The notes under the pieces were generated by a model that saw only the letters and a list, made by a program, of their open reading frames with translations, was not told the DNA's origin and searched no databases. The translations under genes and the position numbers were made by a program. 64,000 nucleotides of DNA from Sciurus carolinensis. Lineage: Eukaryota; Chordata; Mammalia; Rodentia; Sciuridae. Below, one piece after another: positions 24,046 to 36,075 of this stretch. The stretch lies in NCBI RefSeq assembly GCF_902686445.1, contig NC_062221.1, positions 33,930,575-33,994,574 on the forward strand, in the 5' to 3' direction. The number at the start of each line of letters is the position of its first letter. The stretch's first letter is position 1.

Positions 24046-25264
24046 GGAAATTTAATTTTTGAGGAAAATAATATAATATAGCATGTGGTAATCATCTTTT
24101 GTAGGCAGAGTAAAATACTGAAAATCTGAGAGATGACTTATAATTCAAGACTTCTATACATTATTCAAGTTGTCATTCTACCTTTCTGGACCTGTAATTG
24201 GTGCCATTTTCATCAATTAAATTTATTGAAAACTGACCATTTTTGTGTTTCTCTCAATGACATGGACAATTGAAATTTACATAACATTGAAATGATAGTT
24301 TTAGGCTGCTGAACAATTATGTTCCTAATAATACTAAATATTCTTATTGAAGCATCTCATATATTCCACAATTATTTATCAAGCATATATTGTGGTACAC
24401 CTTATGTCAGGAGGTGAAAATGCAGAGTTAAATCAAGGAACAGTCTGTTTAGCAATAAGGATGTTTCTTGTTCATGCTTTAAATTCAGTATAGGTAAAAC
24501 TTTACTTATTTTAATATTTAAATATTAGTGTAAGGATAGAGAACTGTTTTTGAAAAATTAAACAATATAGATGCATACACAATTAAAATTGACAGCACCT
24601 ACCCAGAACGCATCATGCTTTGAGCAACTACTATTGATGGTATACCATTTATTCTTCCAGATGTGCACATATACATACATACATACATACTGGTATACAT
24701 ATAGAGAAGAAACATAGTTTCCATTATGATAAAAATGGTTTCTACACTATTTGTGTTTCTGGAACCCATTTCTTTTCACAGGACAATATATTCTTAACTT
24801 CTATGTCAGTGCCAAGAAATCTACTAATCTGTCCCTTATTACATATTTAAGTGTATGGCTCCTACAATTTTTAATGTCCTAAATTATGTATCAATAACAT
24901 CTGTAATATTTCTATGTAGGCATATAAACACATTGTAAATGTAAAATATTCTTGCTTATTTTGTATAACTTTCTTCCTTCTCTTGTTATAACAAATGTTA
25001 TTAATAATTTACTCTGTGGGATGTCCCTCTTGAGTTCTCTAAAACTACTGCATATAAGGAACAAACATCTTAGAGGGAAAGACGGAAAATAAATAAATAG
25101 ACCTATAAAAATGATTATTACACTTTTTGATAATGTTATACTGTATGATGGAGATTTCACCAAGGCAATTCTATTTAAATAATTGAAGATCTAATCTAAA
25201 CAAATGGCACATTCTAATCTTGCATGTACAGAATTTGGTAGTTGCCTCTTCTATACACAGAAGA
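24046..25264. other. Unassigned AT-rich DNA
   Basis: 'catatattgtggtacacc' near 24383 may be an antisense L2 remnant, too weak to call. A short (ATAC)n lies near 24670-24690. No coding signal. Confidence 0.4.
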
Positions 25265-27136
25265 AAAAGACCTGAACAAATGGAAAATCAACAACTCTTC
25301 TTAAAGAAGAGAGAACTGATGTCTTAGGGTAAGCTACTTCTCCCAGATGGATTTTTTTTTTTAAGTGCTGGGGTTTAAAAAATCAGACCTTACTTGTGCT
25401 AAACAAATGCTCTACCTTTCAACTTCATCCCTCCAAGCTCCCCTTTTTATGTTATTTTGAGACAGTATTACTAAATTTCTGAAGCTGGCCTTGAATTTAC
25501 AATCCTCCTGTCTCAGCTTCCTGAGTAACTAAGATCATAGGTTTGCACCACCATGCCCAGCTTCTGCTCCAAGAATTGAAAAAGTAACAGGCAGATGCAG
25601 AGAATAATAATTTATTAGAGTGGAAACCCATGAAAAGAAAACTCTGTAGGAACAAGCACTAGATTAGGAAAAATTAAGCTGTAATTGATTTTGACGTAGG
25701 ATAAAACACCAAGAGGGGTCAGTCTCAGTGTGATCCACTCACCTTTGAGAGTTTACCTGTAGGAGTCAGGTTTTACACAGTGACAAGAAGAAAAAAATAA
25801 TCTCATTCTTCCATGAAAGTTTGGAGGACAGTAGGTAATTATACATGTATTCATAGCATTTTTCTTATTAATATGACCTTCCCTCAAGAGATGCAATTTT
25901 TCCAGAGCCTAAACCACTAGAACTCTATCAGTACTTAAAACACTGAAGAGAACCATAATACCCAATCCCTCTTGCTCTAAACTTTCCCACAGCAAAAGGA
26001 AGTACCAATTTCCATTATCCCTTAACCATCACCTACGAGGAGAAAAATACCACGCATAGGAGAGAAGCACATATAAAGGTGACAGTTCAGGAGTGTCAGC
26101 TTGCTAAAAGACTGAGACCTAATCATAGGTCTATCGAAAGTGTCCCTTACACCATACCATACTACCACATCAATAGCAGGGGAGGAAAAGCAAGAACACC
26201 AGAGGAAAGGTTAGCTCTAACACCTACAGGTAAATATAGCCTTATTTTTAGATAAAAATAAAGCCTCAAATTAAAGACTGACTTATCTTATGTACTCTTA
26301 CCTGGTTTGTGTGTCTGGCTTGAAATTTTAAAAAATCCAAGACATGGTAAAATATAATAAATGTAGTTTGTTGAGCCAGATCAAGCATCTAAATGATATC
26401 ATACATGACAGCAATTTAGGGATAATTGGACCAGGAATTTAAAACAAAATGATTAATATGCTAAATCATTAATGGAAAAAGTGAATAACATTCAATAATG
26501 GTTGGGTGACATAAACAGAGAGGTGAAAACTCTAAGAAAGAATAAAAAGGAATGGTTAAAAATGAAGGACACCTTAGGAGAAATGAATAATTATTTTGAT
26601 GCCCTTGTAGACTGAACACAGGCAAGGAAATAATCTGTGAACTTGAAGCAATGCTAATAGAAACTTTCAAAATAAACATGGAAAAAAGAATGGATATAGA
26701 ATAGGATATACAAAAATTATAGACTAATTACAAAAAATGGACTTGCATGTAATGGGAATAACAGAAGAATTTTAAAAAGATACAGAAGAAATGGCAGATA
26801 ATTTATTTAAACTAATAATAGACCCTTAACTACAGACATGGGAAACTCAGAGAATAGTAAGCATGATAAATACCAAAATATCTATACCTGGGCATGTCAT
26901 ATTCAAACTTCAAAAAATCAATGGCCGAAAAAAATTTTTCAAAATAAATATGTGGATGAAATGCCCTACTTATACGTTAGCAAGGATAAGTAAGACATTG
27001 ATCTTCCCTTTCAGAATCATGCAAGAAAGAAAATAAAAGAGAGTTCAGCAAAATCGTCCTTTGAAAGTAAAGGAAAATAAAGATTCTCTCAGTAAAACAA
27101 AATTTAAAGGAATTTATTGCCAATAGATCTGCTTTG
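25265..27136 (+). mobile_element. Old L1 (HAL1/L1M-like): 5' UTR and ORF1
   Basis: The opening block ('aaaatcaacaactcttc') recurs at 43905, so it belongs to a repeat family. From about 26440 the text follows old L1 ORF1 ('gaaaactctaagaaagaat', 'gggcatgtcatattcaaact'). A SINE interrupts the 5' UTR at 25350-25560. ORF1 is cut at 27136 by another L1 and resumes at 28931-29160. No ORF2 follows directly, which is the HAL1 arrangement, though truncation is equally possible. All frames are broken. Confidence 0.7.
25350..25560 (-). mobile_element. B1-dID SINE, minus strand
   Basis: The plus strand starts with a T tract (complemented A tail), then the complemented ID unit ('gtgctggggtttaaaaaatc', 'gctctacctttcaac'), a linker and the complemented B1 unit ('ttgagacagtattac', 'ctcctgtctcagcttcctg', 'caccaccatgcccagc'). 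Both units are near full length. It is inserted in an old L1 5' UTR. Confidence 0.85.
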
Positions 27137-27530
27137 CATATGGGGAGAAAGGTAGACTCATACATTGCTGGTGGGAATGCAAAACGGTACAACTATTATG
27201 AAAAGCAGTATGGAGATTCCTCAGAAAAATTGGAATGGAACCACCATTTGATCCAGTTTTCCCACTCCTTAGTTTAAACCTGAAGAACTTAAAATTAGCA
27301 TACCATAGTGTCACATTCACATCAATGTTTATAATAGCTCAATTCACCATAGCTAAAATATGGAACCAACCTAGATGACCTTCAACAGATGAATGGATAA
27401 AGAAAATGTGGTGCATGTATATATGATGGAATATTATAAAGAAGAATGAAATCGTGGCATTTGTTGGTAAATGAATGGAGTAAAAGAATATCATACTAAA
27501 CAAAATAAGCTAAACAAAAAAAAATCAAGC
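27137..27530 (+). mobile_element. L1 ORF2 C-terminus, middle layer of a nested set
   Basis: Begins within the C-terminal ORF2 region ('acattgctggtgggaatgc') and runs to the start of the 3' UTR, where it is interrupted. Its missing 3' UTR resumes at 28606 with 'ggtcaaatgttttttctgg', exactly the text expected next. It is itself inserted into the ORF1 of an older L1. Confidence 0.8.
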
Positions 27531-28605
27531 TTTTTCTCAGCAAAGGATACAATTGATAATGTGAACAGAGACCCCACAGAGTGAGAGAAAATCTTCTCGA
27601 CACATGCTTCAGAGAGAGTACTTAATGTCCAAAATTTATAAAGAACTTATAAAACTTTACACCAAAAATACAAAGAACCCAATCAATAAATGGGCCAAGG
27701 AACTGAACAGAGACGTTACAGAAGAAGATATAAAGGTGACTAATAAATATATGAAAAAGTGTTCAACATCTCTAGTAATTAGAGAAATGCAAATTAAAAC
27801 AACTCTAAGATTTCATCTTATTCCAATTAGAATGGCTATTATCAAGGACACAAGCAATAATAGATGTTGACATGGATGTGGGGAAAAAGGCACACTTTTA
27901 CATTGCTGGTGGAGTTGCAAATTGGTGCAACCACTCTGGAAAGCAGTGTGGAGAATTCTCCAAAAACTTGGAATGGACCCACCTTTTGACCCAGTTATCC
28001 CACTCCTCGTTTTATAACCAAAGGACTTAAAATTAGCATACTGCAGTAACACTGCCACATCAATGTTCATAGCAGCTCAATTCACAATAGCTAGATTGTG
28101 GAATCAACCTAGATGCTCTTCATCAGATGAATGGATAAAGAAACTGTAGTATATATACAGAATGCAATATTATTCATCCATAAAGAAGATACCATATTGT
28201 GGTATCTGCAGATAAATGAATGGAATTGGAGAATATCATGTTAAGTGAAATAAATCAATCCCAAAAAACCAAAGACTGAATGTATTCCCTGATAAGTGAA
28301 TGATGACATATATATAATGGGAGTGGGGGGTTGTTATGTTGGGGGTGAAAGAAGGATGGAGAAACTCTAGATTACATAGAGGGAAATGAGAGAGAGGGGA
28401 TATGAACAATGATGGAATGAAACAGACATCATTACCCTATGTACATGCATGATTACATGAATGGTATGAATCTACATTGTGCACAACCATAGAAATGAAA
28501 TGATGTACTCCATTTGTGTACAATGAATCAAAATGCAGTCTGTAAAAAAATTTAAAAATTAAATTAAATTTAGAAAATAATATAAAGTGCTTTATAAAGT
28601 TGAAA
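27531..28605 (+). mobile_element. 5'-truncated L1, innermost layer
   Basis: Starts in ORF2 at 'ctttttctcagcaaag', keeps a 72-codon-plus open piece (27604-27870), then the C-terminal region, a full 3' UTR with 'gagtggggggttg', and an A-rich end near 28605. It sits exactly at the point where the surrounding L1 is broken, in an A-rich site, so it inserted later and in the same orientation. Confidence 0.8.
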
Positions 28606-28930
28606 AAAAAAAAAGGTCAAATGTTTTTTCTGGTATATGGATGCTAATTCACAATAAGCCGGGTGTGGATAGTGGGGTGCCAGGAGTGAATGAATAGGGA
28701 AGAATAGTTACTTTATATTAGATAGAGGGGAATGAAGGAAGGGGAAGGAGTAATGGGGGTAGGAATGATAGTAGATTAAAACAGACATTTTTACCTCATG
28801 TACATATGTGACTGCATGACCAATGTGATCCTACAATATACATAATCAAAACAATGAGATTATAATCTGTAAAAGCATTCTACTATCATCTACAACAAAT
28901 TAGAACAAATTAAAAATTTAAACAATAAAA
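28606..28930 (+). mobile_element. 3' UTR of the middle-layer L1
   Basis: Continues 27530. It has the G-rich block ('ggaaggggaaggagtaatggg'), the 'ctcatgtacatatgtgactg' segment and an A-rich tail near 28920. Joining it in order with 27137-27530 restores the normal order of an L1 3' end. Confidence 0.75.
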
Positions 28931-29160
28931 TAAAATAATAGAATAAATGCTTTAAAAATGCTAAAAATATTTGGACTAAAGGAATATGATATGTGTCAGA
29001 AACAGATCTCCATAAACAAAGGCAGAATGGTAAAGAAGAGGAATAAAGCAATATGGCAGTGCAATAAGACTGTCTAATGATAGTCTTAAAAAATATATAT
29101 ATTTTAAATAAATTTTCATGTATGACACTAAATTCACATTTCCTAAGGGAACCACAAAAA
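28931..29160 (+). mobile_element. Old L1 ORF1, outer layer, continuation
   Basis: Resumes the ORF1 broken at 27136: the next expected text ('gaatatgatatgtgtcagaaac', 'ctccataaacaaaggcag') appears here. This shows that the two inner L1s together form one interruption. Confidence 0.65.
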
Positions 29161-29980
29161 GATCAAGTACCTGTTTAGAATAATAATAAGAAAAGATGCA
29201 TTAGGGAAGGAAGGAAAGGGTTGTCTATACCATCCCTCCCCAACTCTAGGTACAGTGGTGTGCAGAGAGATGTCACTTCTTCAAGGCAGAAGGTGGGAAT
29301 TAAGTTTAAACCTGAAATGTAGAACCCAGTACCAGATCTGTCATCGTGAGACCTGGTTCTAAATCCCTGTCTGCAGGTCAATACTTATTAACTGTATTTT
29401 TGGACCTGTTCCAGTACCTGGCGGAGGCCCAAGACCCATTGGTGAGAATTTCATTTCAACTAGCATTACCTGCAGCTAACTGTAGTGGTTTGGGGTCATG
29501 ACTGTACCCAAAGGGTCGGCAGCTCACAAGAGTGTAAGCCTTGGTCCTGACCTGGTCCTGCACTGGCCTTGGTAGACTGTGGGCTGTACCTGTGACACAG
29601 CATTGCAACATCGGTAGTCATGATAATACCCAACCATGGCAAATCCAGACAGAAGAGATTCATTGTCCAATGAGGGAAATAAAAAAGAAGTAGGCACTAA
29701 GTCATTTTTTAAAAGCCCAGGGGTAGTCCTTCAATGGTGAAGCTCAGTGCAAGGCCAAATCCTACAGTCTCTTACACAGGAATGACTATGAATAAGACAT
29801 GTGGGTTCACCCAGTCCAGGCAGATGTTTTCTGTAATGGACTACCCTTTTATTAGGCACTCCCCCAGTTCATTCTAAATAATACACCAACTTCAGATGTG
29901 GGACAAACTTGGATGTGGGGTACCGTCTAGTACTAACACATTTACCATAGACAGGATTCCATTTCATGATTAAACAGTGG
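29161..29980 (+). mobile_element. Probable 5' UTR of a second old L1
   Basis: More GC-balanced than its neighbours and directly upstream of an ORF1-like region at 30156, so a 5' UTR of an old L1 is the simplest reading. No family-specific motif was confirmed. A 68-codon frame on the minus strand (29175-29381) has no recognisable features. Confidence 0.4.
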
Positions 29981-30155
29981 CAATGACCACAGGTTCAGAA
30001 AAATTAACCTGACTCATAATTTCTGAAAGGACAGACACAAGACCAAATTATAAAAACTAGAATAAGTATACAATTCTTCAATGTGTTGACATTGCTGTAT
30101 ACTAAAACACACCAAAAACATAAACCAAGATCTCATCTAACCAACAAAATAAGAT
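29981..30155 (+). repeat. Inverted repeat, left arm (175 bp)
   Basis: Matches the reverse complement of 30856-31027 with about 11 substitutions and two small gaps (about 93% identity by eye), including a run of about 59 identical bases. It lies just before the ORF1-like region of the old L1. Contains 'caggttcagaaaaattaa' and 'agatctcatctaa'. Confidence 0.9.
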
Positions 30156-30855
30156 ATAATACCAGTATGTGAATTTTTTTGGCAGAGAATTAGAAATATC
30201 TGTTTTTATAAAACTAAATACACTTCAAGAATACACAGAGGCATAATTGAGTACTTTATCAGAGAAAATTTACAGAAAGATTTAAGTAACAATAAAACTC
30301 AAAGAAAAATCCTTGTGCTAAGAAGTACATTAAACAAATTAAAACCGTGATAGAAACTACCAATAGCAGACTACATTAAAAGATTAAACAGAAGAAAGAA
30401 ACATTGAGCTAAAAAAATAGGTTTAAAGTGCACAGTCACAGGATAAAAAAATAAAGAAGAGAATGAAGAAAATTTATGGGAAATTTGGAATTGCATGAAA
30501 AGAGCGAATATTCAGGCTATCAGCACTCAAGACAGAGTTAAAAATGTCAAATGAGCAAAAAAGATTATTCAAAGAGATCATAACAGAGTAGTGTGCAAAC
30601 CCAGAGAAGTATATAAAATCCAAGCATTATAAGGTTAAAGATAACCACTCAGATTCAATTTAACAAAGTCTACCCTTAGACATAATATGATAAAGCTCTC
30701 AAAAGTTAAATCAAAGAGAGAATTTTCGGAGTGTGGGAAGAAACAAATAACAAAAAAAATTATTCCAATTTGCCTGACAACAGATATCTGGCCAGAAATT
30801 CTGTAGGTCAGAAAGAAGATATATTACATATTAGTTGCTATATAGTAGATATTTG
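30156..30855 (+). mobile_element. Old L1 ORF1 region (spacer of the inverted repeat)
   Basis: Degenerate ORF1: 'gatttaagtaacaataaaac' and 'gatagaaactaccaatagcaga' in the coiled-coil part and 'ctggccagaaattctgtagg' near the C-terminal domain. No frame stays open. The text order is the normal plus-strand order of an old L1 (L1M/L1ME-like). Confidence 0.65.
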
Positions 30856-31027
30856 ATCTTATTTTGTTGTTAGATGAGATCTTGGTTTGTTTTTGATGTG
30901 TTTTAGCATATAGCAATGTCTGTACATTAAAGAATTGGACACTTATTCTAGTTTTTATAATTTGGTCTTGTGTCTGTCCTTTCAGAAATTATGAGTCAGA
31001 TTAATTTTTCTGAACCTGTGGTCACTG
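30856..31027 (-). repeat. Inverted repeat, right arm (172 bp)
   Basis: Reverse-complement copy of 29981-30155, placed where the first two-thirds of the L1 ORF2 should be. Its outer end abuts a (CA)n tract at 31031. Much more similar to the left arm than independent old L1 copies would be. Confidence 0.9.

Positions 31028-31030
<3 letters not shown>

Positions 31031-31065
<35 letters not shown>
31031..31065 (+). repeat. (CA)n microsatellite
   Basis: Pure CA repeat immediately outside the right arm of the inverted repeat. Confidence 0.95.
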
Positions 31066-31067
<2 letters not shown>

Positions 31068-31585
31068 ATACATACACATACAAAGACTACACCCCAAAAC
31101 TCTAAGAAACAGTGAACACATTCAGCAAAGTTGCAGAATACAAAACCAACATATGATATCAGTAGTATTTGTTCATGTCAATAGTGAATTATCTGAAATG
31201 GATGTGAAGAAAACAATAGCTTTACAGTAGCTACACAAAAACTGAATACCTAGCTGAAAAATTTAACCCAAAATATACAGATTTCTGTGATGAAAACTAT
31301 AAACATTGATGAACAGAATTGAATAGGACATTAAAAAATGGAATGACATAGTGTGTGTGTAGATTGGAAGCAAAACTGTTGTAAAAATGTTCATATACCC
31401 AATGTTATCTATACCTTCAATGTATTTCCTATCAAAATACCAATAACAATTCTTCTACACCTTGAAAAGAATCCTGAAATTACTACATAATGACAAAAAT
31501 GCCCATATAGTCAAAGTAATTTTCATCAAAAGGAACAAAGTAGGAGATATTACACCACCTAAGTTCAGAATGACTACAAAGCAAT
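31066..31585 (+). mobile_element. Old L1 ORF2, RT C-terminal part
   Basis: Text follows L1 ORF2 after the catalytic RT box: 'gttgcagaatacaaaaccaac', 'gtgatgaaaactataaacatt', 'tttcctatcaaaataccaat', 'acaaagcaatt'. Degenerate, with no long frame. Interrupted at 31586 by a MaLR LTR. Confidence 0.8.
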
Positions 31586-31967
31586 TGCTTTAATTTGGAC
31601 GTTCAATGTCCCCAAACATCACATACTGTATTAAGACTTGCTCTCCAGACTGGTTCTGTTAAAAGTTTCTGTGGACCTTTAGTGGGTGGTACCCAATGAG
31701 AATTCCTTGGGTCATTGCAGGTGTGCGTCAAGAGAATGGAAAAACTACAGGCTGTCCTGTGTCTCTGGTCCCTGGATCATGAAGAGAATGGTTCTCTGAG
31801 CCACATACTCCTCATCATTGCCATCTGGCATCCCAACTGGAAAAATGAAATACCTGACCACACAGTCTTTGACTACTTCAGAACTGTGAACCAAAATAAA
31901 CATTTTTTGTTTGGAAGTTATTTCCCTCAGGTTTTATTTGTACAGTAATGAGAAGTTTACTAACACA
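31586..31967 (+). mobile_element. Solo LTR, ERVL-MaLR, MT-like
   Basis: Starts 'tgctttaatttggacg', has 'gaaccaaaataaac' with an AATAAA signal near 31895 and ends 'gtttactaacaca'. L1 ORF2 text stops at its left edge and resumes with 'ggtaatcaaaacagtatgg' on the right, so the insertion point inside L1 is clear. A 77-codon frame at 31715-31948 is incidental. Confidence 0.8.
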
Positions 31968-33064
31968 TCTATGGTAATCAAAACAGTATGGCAAATAAAA
32001 TCAGACACATAAACAAATGCAACACAATAGAGAACTTAGAATTCAAGATATACACATCTACAACCAATTGAGTTGCTAAGAACACATGTTGGAAAAAGTA
32101 TAGGATTTTTAATACATGATGTTGGGAAATCTGGATAGCCACATGCAGAAGAATTAAACTACATGATTATTTCTCACAAGTTACAAAAATAAATTCTAAA
32201 TGATTAAAGACATAAAAGTAAGATCAGAAACTATGAAACTAATAGAAAAGAAAAAAAAAAAACAGGATAAACATTTCAGGACATTTCAATGGGCAAAGAT
32301 TTTTTGGAAAAGACCCCTAAAAACATAGGCAAATTTTTTGGTACCCACAGCAAAAATTTAAAAAAAAAAAATAGGATTGTGACCAACTAAATACTTTCTG
32401 CACAGGAAAGAATCGATAGAGTGAAGAAGTAGTTTTTGAAATAAAAGAAAATACTTTTAAACCATATGTTTCACAAGAGTGTAATACTTAGAATATTTAA
32501 GGAACTCCTAAAAACTCAAGAGCAAAATATCAGGTAACCCAATTAAAATGTGGGCAGTAGACAAGATGACATTTCTTAGGAGAAAAACATACAAATGGCC
32601 AGCAGATATATGGTAAAGAGTGTTTAATGTCTGTAATAATCAGGGAAATGTAATTCAAAAACCACAAGAGATGTCTCCTCATGCCAATTAAAATGATGAT
32701 TATAAAAGATCATACATAACAAGTTGTAATGATGATGTAGAGAAAAGAGGAATTTTACCAACTCTTGGTGAAAATGTAAACTAGTTTACTCATTATGAAA
32801 CAAAAAGTATGAAGGTTCCTCCAAAAACTGACAGTAGAATTACCATAAGATACAGCAATCCCACTCTTGGGTATATTTGCCAAGGAAATGAAATCAGTAT
32901 GTCAAAGAGACACCTGCACTCACATAATTATTGCAGCACTATTCACAGTAGCCAAGACATGGAATCAATCTTAGTGTTCATGCACTGATGAATGGATAAA
33001 GAAAATGTGGTACATATAAACAATGGGATTATTATTCTGTCATACAAAGAATGAAATACTCATT
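31968..33064 (+). mobile_element. Old L1 ORF2 C-terminus
   Basis: Degenerate ORF2 to its end: 'atcaaaacagtatggca', 'ggacatttcaatgggcaaag', 'gcaatcccactcttgggtat', 'gcagcactattcacagtagcc', 'gatgaatggataaagaaaa'. Interrupted by a SINE at 33065. Confidence 0.85.
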
Positions 33065-33222
33065 TGAAATCAGCCTAGCAAGGTCCTAAGAAATTTAGTA
33101 AGACTTTTGTTCAGAAAAAAATAATTAAAAGGGTTAGGGATATAACCCAGAGCTCAGTAATAGACACCCCTTGGTTCAATTCTCAGTACCAAAACAAAAC
33201 AAAACAAAGCAAAACAAAAATA
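33065..33222 (+). mobile_element. B1-dID SINE, 5'-truncated
   Basis: Retains the end of the B1 unit ('aatcagcctagcaaggtcc'), the linker, the ID unit ('gggttagggatataaccc', 'ggttcaattctcagtacc') and an (AAAAC)n tail at 33187-33222. Inserted in the 3' end of an old L1. Confidence 0.8.
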
Positions 33223-33600
33223 AACAGGAAATCCTGTATATGTAATAATATAGATAAACTAATGATTATTATGTTAAATTAAATCAGGCACTAAAAGAAA
33301 AGTACTGCAAGATCTCACTCAGATGTAGAATTAAAAAATTTGATGATATAGATGCTGCAAATAGAATGGTGTTTACCAGAGACAGGGAACAATGGTGGTG
33401 GTGGGATGGAATGAGGAAAGTCTGATCAATGAGTAGTAAGTCAGAGTTCAACAGAAGCAAGATGCTCTGGGGTACCATTGCGTGATATGGTGACCACAGA
33501 TAATAATTATTACTGTACATTTTAAGATAATAGAAGAAAGTATTTTGAAAGTTTTCATTACAAAAAATTGAAAATTAAAGTGATAAATATGCTTTACCAA
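33223..33600 (+). mobile_element. Old L1 3' UTR
   Basis: Follows L1M-type 3' UTR text: 'gatctcactcagatgtag', 'gaatggtgtttaccagagac', 'ggtgaccacagataataat' and an A-rich end near 33580. Confidence 0.75.
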
Positions 33601-34099
33601 ATCCAAACATCACACCATTACAAGCTACCCCATTAATAAATTTAACTTTCCTTTTATGTATCAGTTAAAATAAAATAGAAGGTGCATTATAAACCTAAAA
33701 TACAGTGGTAGTAAAGGAATAGACAATACTAAAATAAAAGATTTTTCTTATCCTTGATTTCATATATAGTAGGTATTTAAAATAATAATGTCAGAAAGTA
33801 ATATATTCAATGTTTATAACTTATTGATAAATGCAATTAATGACATCATTGTTATAAGCAATGGGAGGGAAAAATTTGGAATATTTTTCTATATGATATT
33901 TGCATTTCTTGGATAGTGGTATAATGTCATTTGAAAGAATACTGGGAAGAATATATTACAAATAAAAATCAACCACCAAAACAAGTAAAATAGAAGTATA
34001 AACTTAACAAACTAAGAGAGAAGACAAAATAAAATAATACAAAATAATTAAAACCAGTGCATACTAAAACATAATGAAAGAGGAATAAAAGAAATAAAA
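33601..34099. other. Unassigned AT-rich DNA
   Basis: Nothing recognised, though it may contain diverged LINE sequence. Confidence 0.4.
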
Positions 34100-35345
34100 C
34101 TCAGAACAAGGCAACAGATACAAACAAATATTAATATAGGAATGTCGATAATCACTGGAAAACATAACATAAATATACCAATTAAAAGACATATGTTGTG
34201 AACATGGGTTAAAAAATGTTCCAAATTGAGGCCATCAAATGAAATATAAAGACACATATATATTAAAAGAAAGTAGGTAGAGAAAGATATGCCACTGGAA
34301 CCCTGATTCAAAACATGCTAGAGTAGCTATATTAATTTCAAATTTGGTTTCAGATCAAGGAAAATTATCAGTGCTAAAGTAGAGCCCATATAATGATAAA
34401 GGGTTCATTTCATAAAAGCCCTAAGTATGTATGTGACAAACACCAGAATGTCAGCATGTATAGGTTAAACACTAAGAACTACAAGGAGAAATTGAAGAAT
34501 TTCCTATTCAAGTTGGAGACTTCAACATCCCTCTCTCCGTAATGGATAGATACAGCAGGTAGGAAATCAGCAAGAATACGTTTGAACTGAATAGCCCCCA
34601 ATCAAATGGATGTAATTGACATCAGTCACATGTTTATACAACAAAAGCAAAATATACAAGCTGAGGCTCAGATGGAACACAAACCAAAACAGAGAACATT
34701 CAGAGTTATAAAACATAACAAACTTGTAAAAATAGATGTCAAACCAAACATCCTCTCAGACCACAATTAAATGAGCTAGAAATTTAACAAACTTAACAGA
34801 AAAGTATCAATATACTTAGAGATTTAAAAACATACCTCTAAACAATATATTATATGGATCAAAGAAACTTCAAGACAAATTTTTTAAAAATATTGTTGCT
34901 TAGATTAAATCAAATAGAGCAACAACTTAAAATTTGTGAGATGCTGCAAAAGCAAAACTCAGATGGAAATTAGAAGCACTGAATATATATATATATATAT
35001 ATATTTTATTATATATATATAATAAAAGAGGAAAAATATTAAAGCAAAAATTCAAGGTTTTACCTTTGGAAACTAAAAAATGAACAAATTAATCACAAAG
35101 AAAACAGAAGAGTTGAAATCAATGAAATTGAAGAGTAAATGAATTAAAAATAAATAAAACCAAAAATTGTTTATTTGAAAATAGAAGTAAAATAGAAAAA
35201 TGAATCAGTAGTATAAAAAACTACAGGATAAATATTTTAACACAGGGAACTAGAACTAAGCTAATATACAGAGAAAAGGGTTAGTGATTTTAAATAAAAA
35301 TAGATTCAAGCATATTACCATGCATCTACAAATATGCCACAATTA
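34100..35345 (+). mobile_element. Old L1 ORF2: endonuclease and early RT region
   Basis: Follows the endonuclease order: 'accaattaaaagacat', 'tttaaagacacatata'-like blocks, 'gtagctatattaatttca', 'cccatataatgataaaggg', 'gagacttcaacatccctc', 'cctctcagaccacaat', then the lysine-rich region up to about 35345. No open frame remains. A TA-rich palindromic tract interrupts it at 34982-35026. Confidence 0.75.
34982..35026. repeat. (TA)n palindromic tract
   Basis: Two (TA)n runs around a TTTTATTA core; self-complementary overall. Confidence 0.9.
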
Positions 35346-35827
35346 AATCCACTATTCCGATGAATAACATGAAATAAAATGTGGAACAGTTTCTTAGTGA
35401 TCTCATAAAAACCCCACTATTTTTTATATTTATCTGCATTAAGAAATTACAGGTTAAAAAAATTAGAAGAAAATGAGGATGTTAGAATGGTTAGAGCTAT
35501 GATTCATGAGGAACTAGATAAGGAGCCAGGCCACACAGTCTCTTTTAGGAAATGGTAGGAAGTTTACATTATTTAAAGGAAATGGAAAGACCTTTGAAAA
35601 ATTGAACTAGGAGAGGACATGATTTTTTCCTTACAAATTTTGAAAATAATTCTGACAGCACAGTAAAAAATATTTAAAAAGAAAATGTCAAGAAAAATCA
35701 GCAATTTGGTTTGCAGCAGTTTTGTTGAAAATGATGCTGTTGTGAATGTTAGGGTGGCAGTCAAGGTAAAATGACCTTAATACAGTCAACATATAATATT
35801 ATGGAACATATAATCCTAGAATTACTC
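35346..35827. other. Unassigned DNA
   Basis: Nothing recognised. Confidence 0.4.
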
Positions 35828-36075
35828 CACTCAAGAAAAAGGGAAGTGAAGGGAGGGGAAGGGGTATGGGGGTAGGAAGGATAATAGAGTGAAACAGACA
35901 TTATTACCTCATGTACATATATGACTGCATGACTGATCTGATCCTACAATATGTATAATCAGAAAAGTGAGAGATTGCAAACCATTAATGTATTATCTAT
36001 CAAAATGTATAAATACATTCTATCATGTACAACAAATTAGAACAAATAAAATAATTAATAAAAGAAAGAAAAATG
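35828..36075 (+). mobile_element. L1 3' UTR insertion, 5'-truncated
   Basis: Purine and G-rich block ('gggaggggaaggggtatgg'), then 'cctcatgtacatatatgactg', 'acattctatcatgtacaac' and an A-rich tail. Closely resembles the 3' UTR at 28606-28930. Confidence 0.75.
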
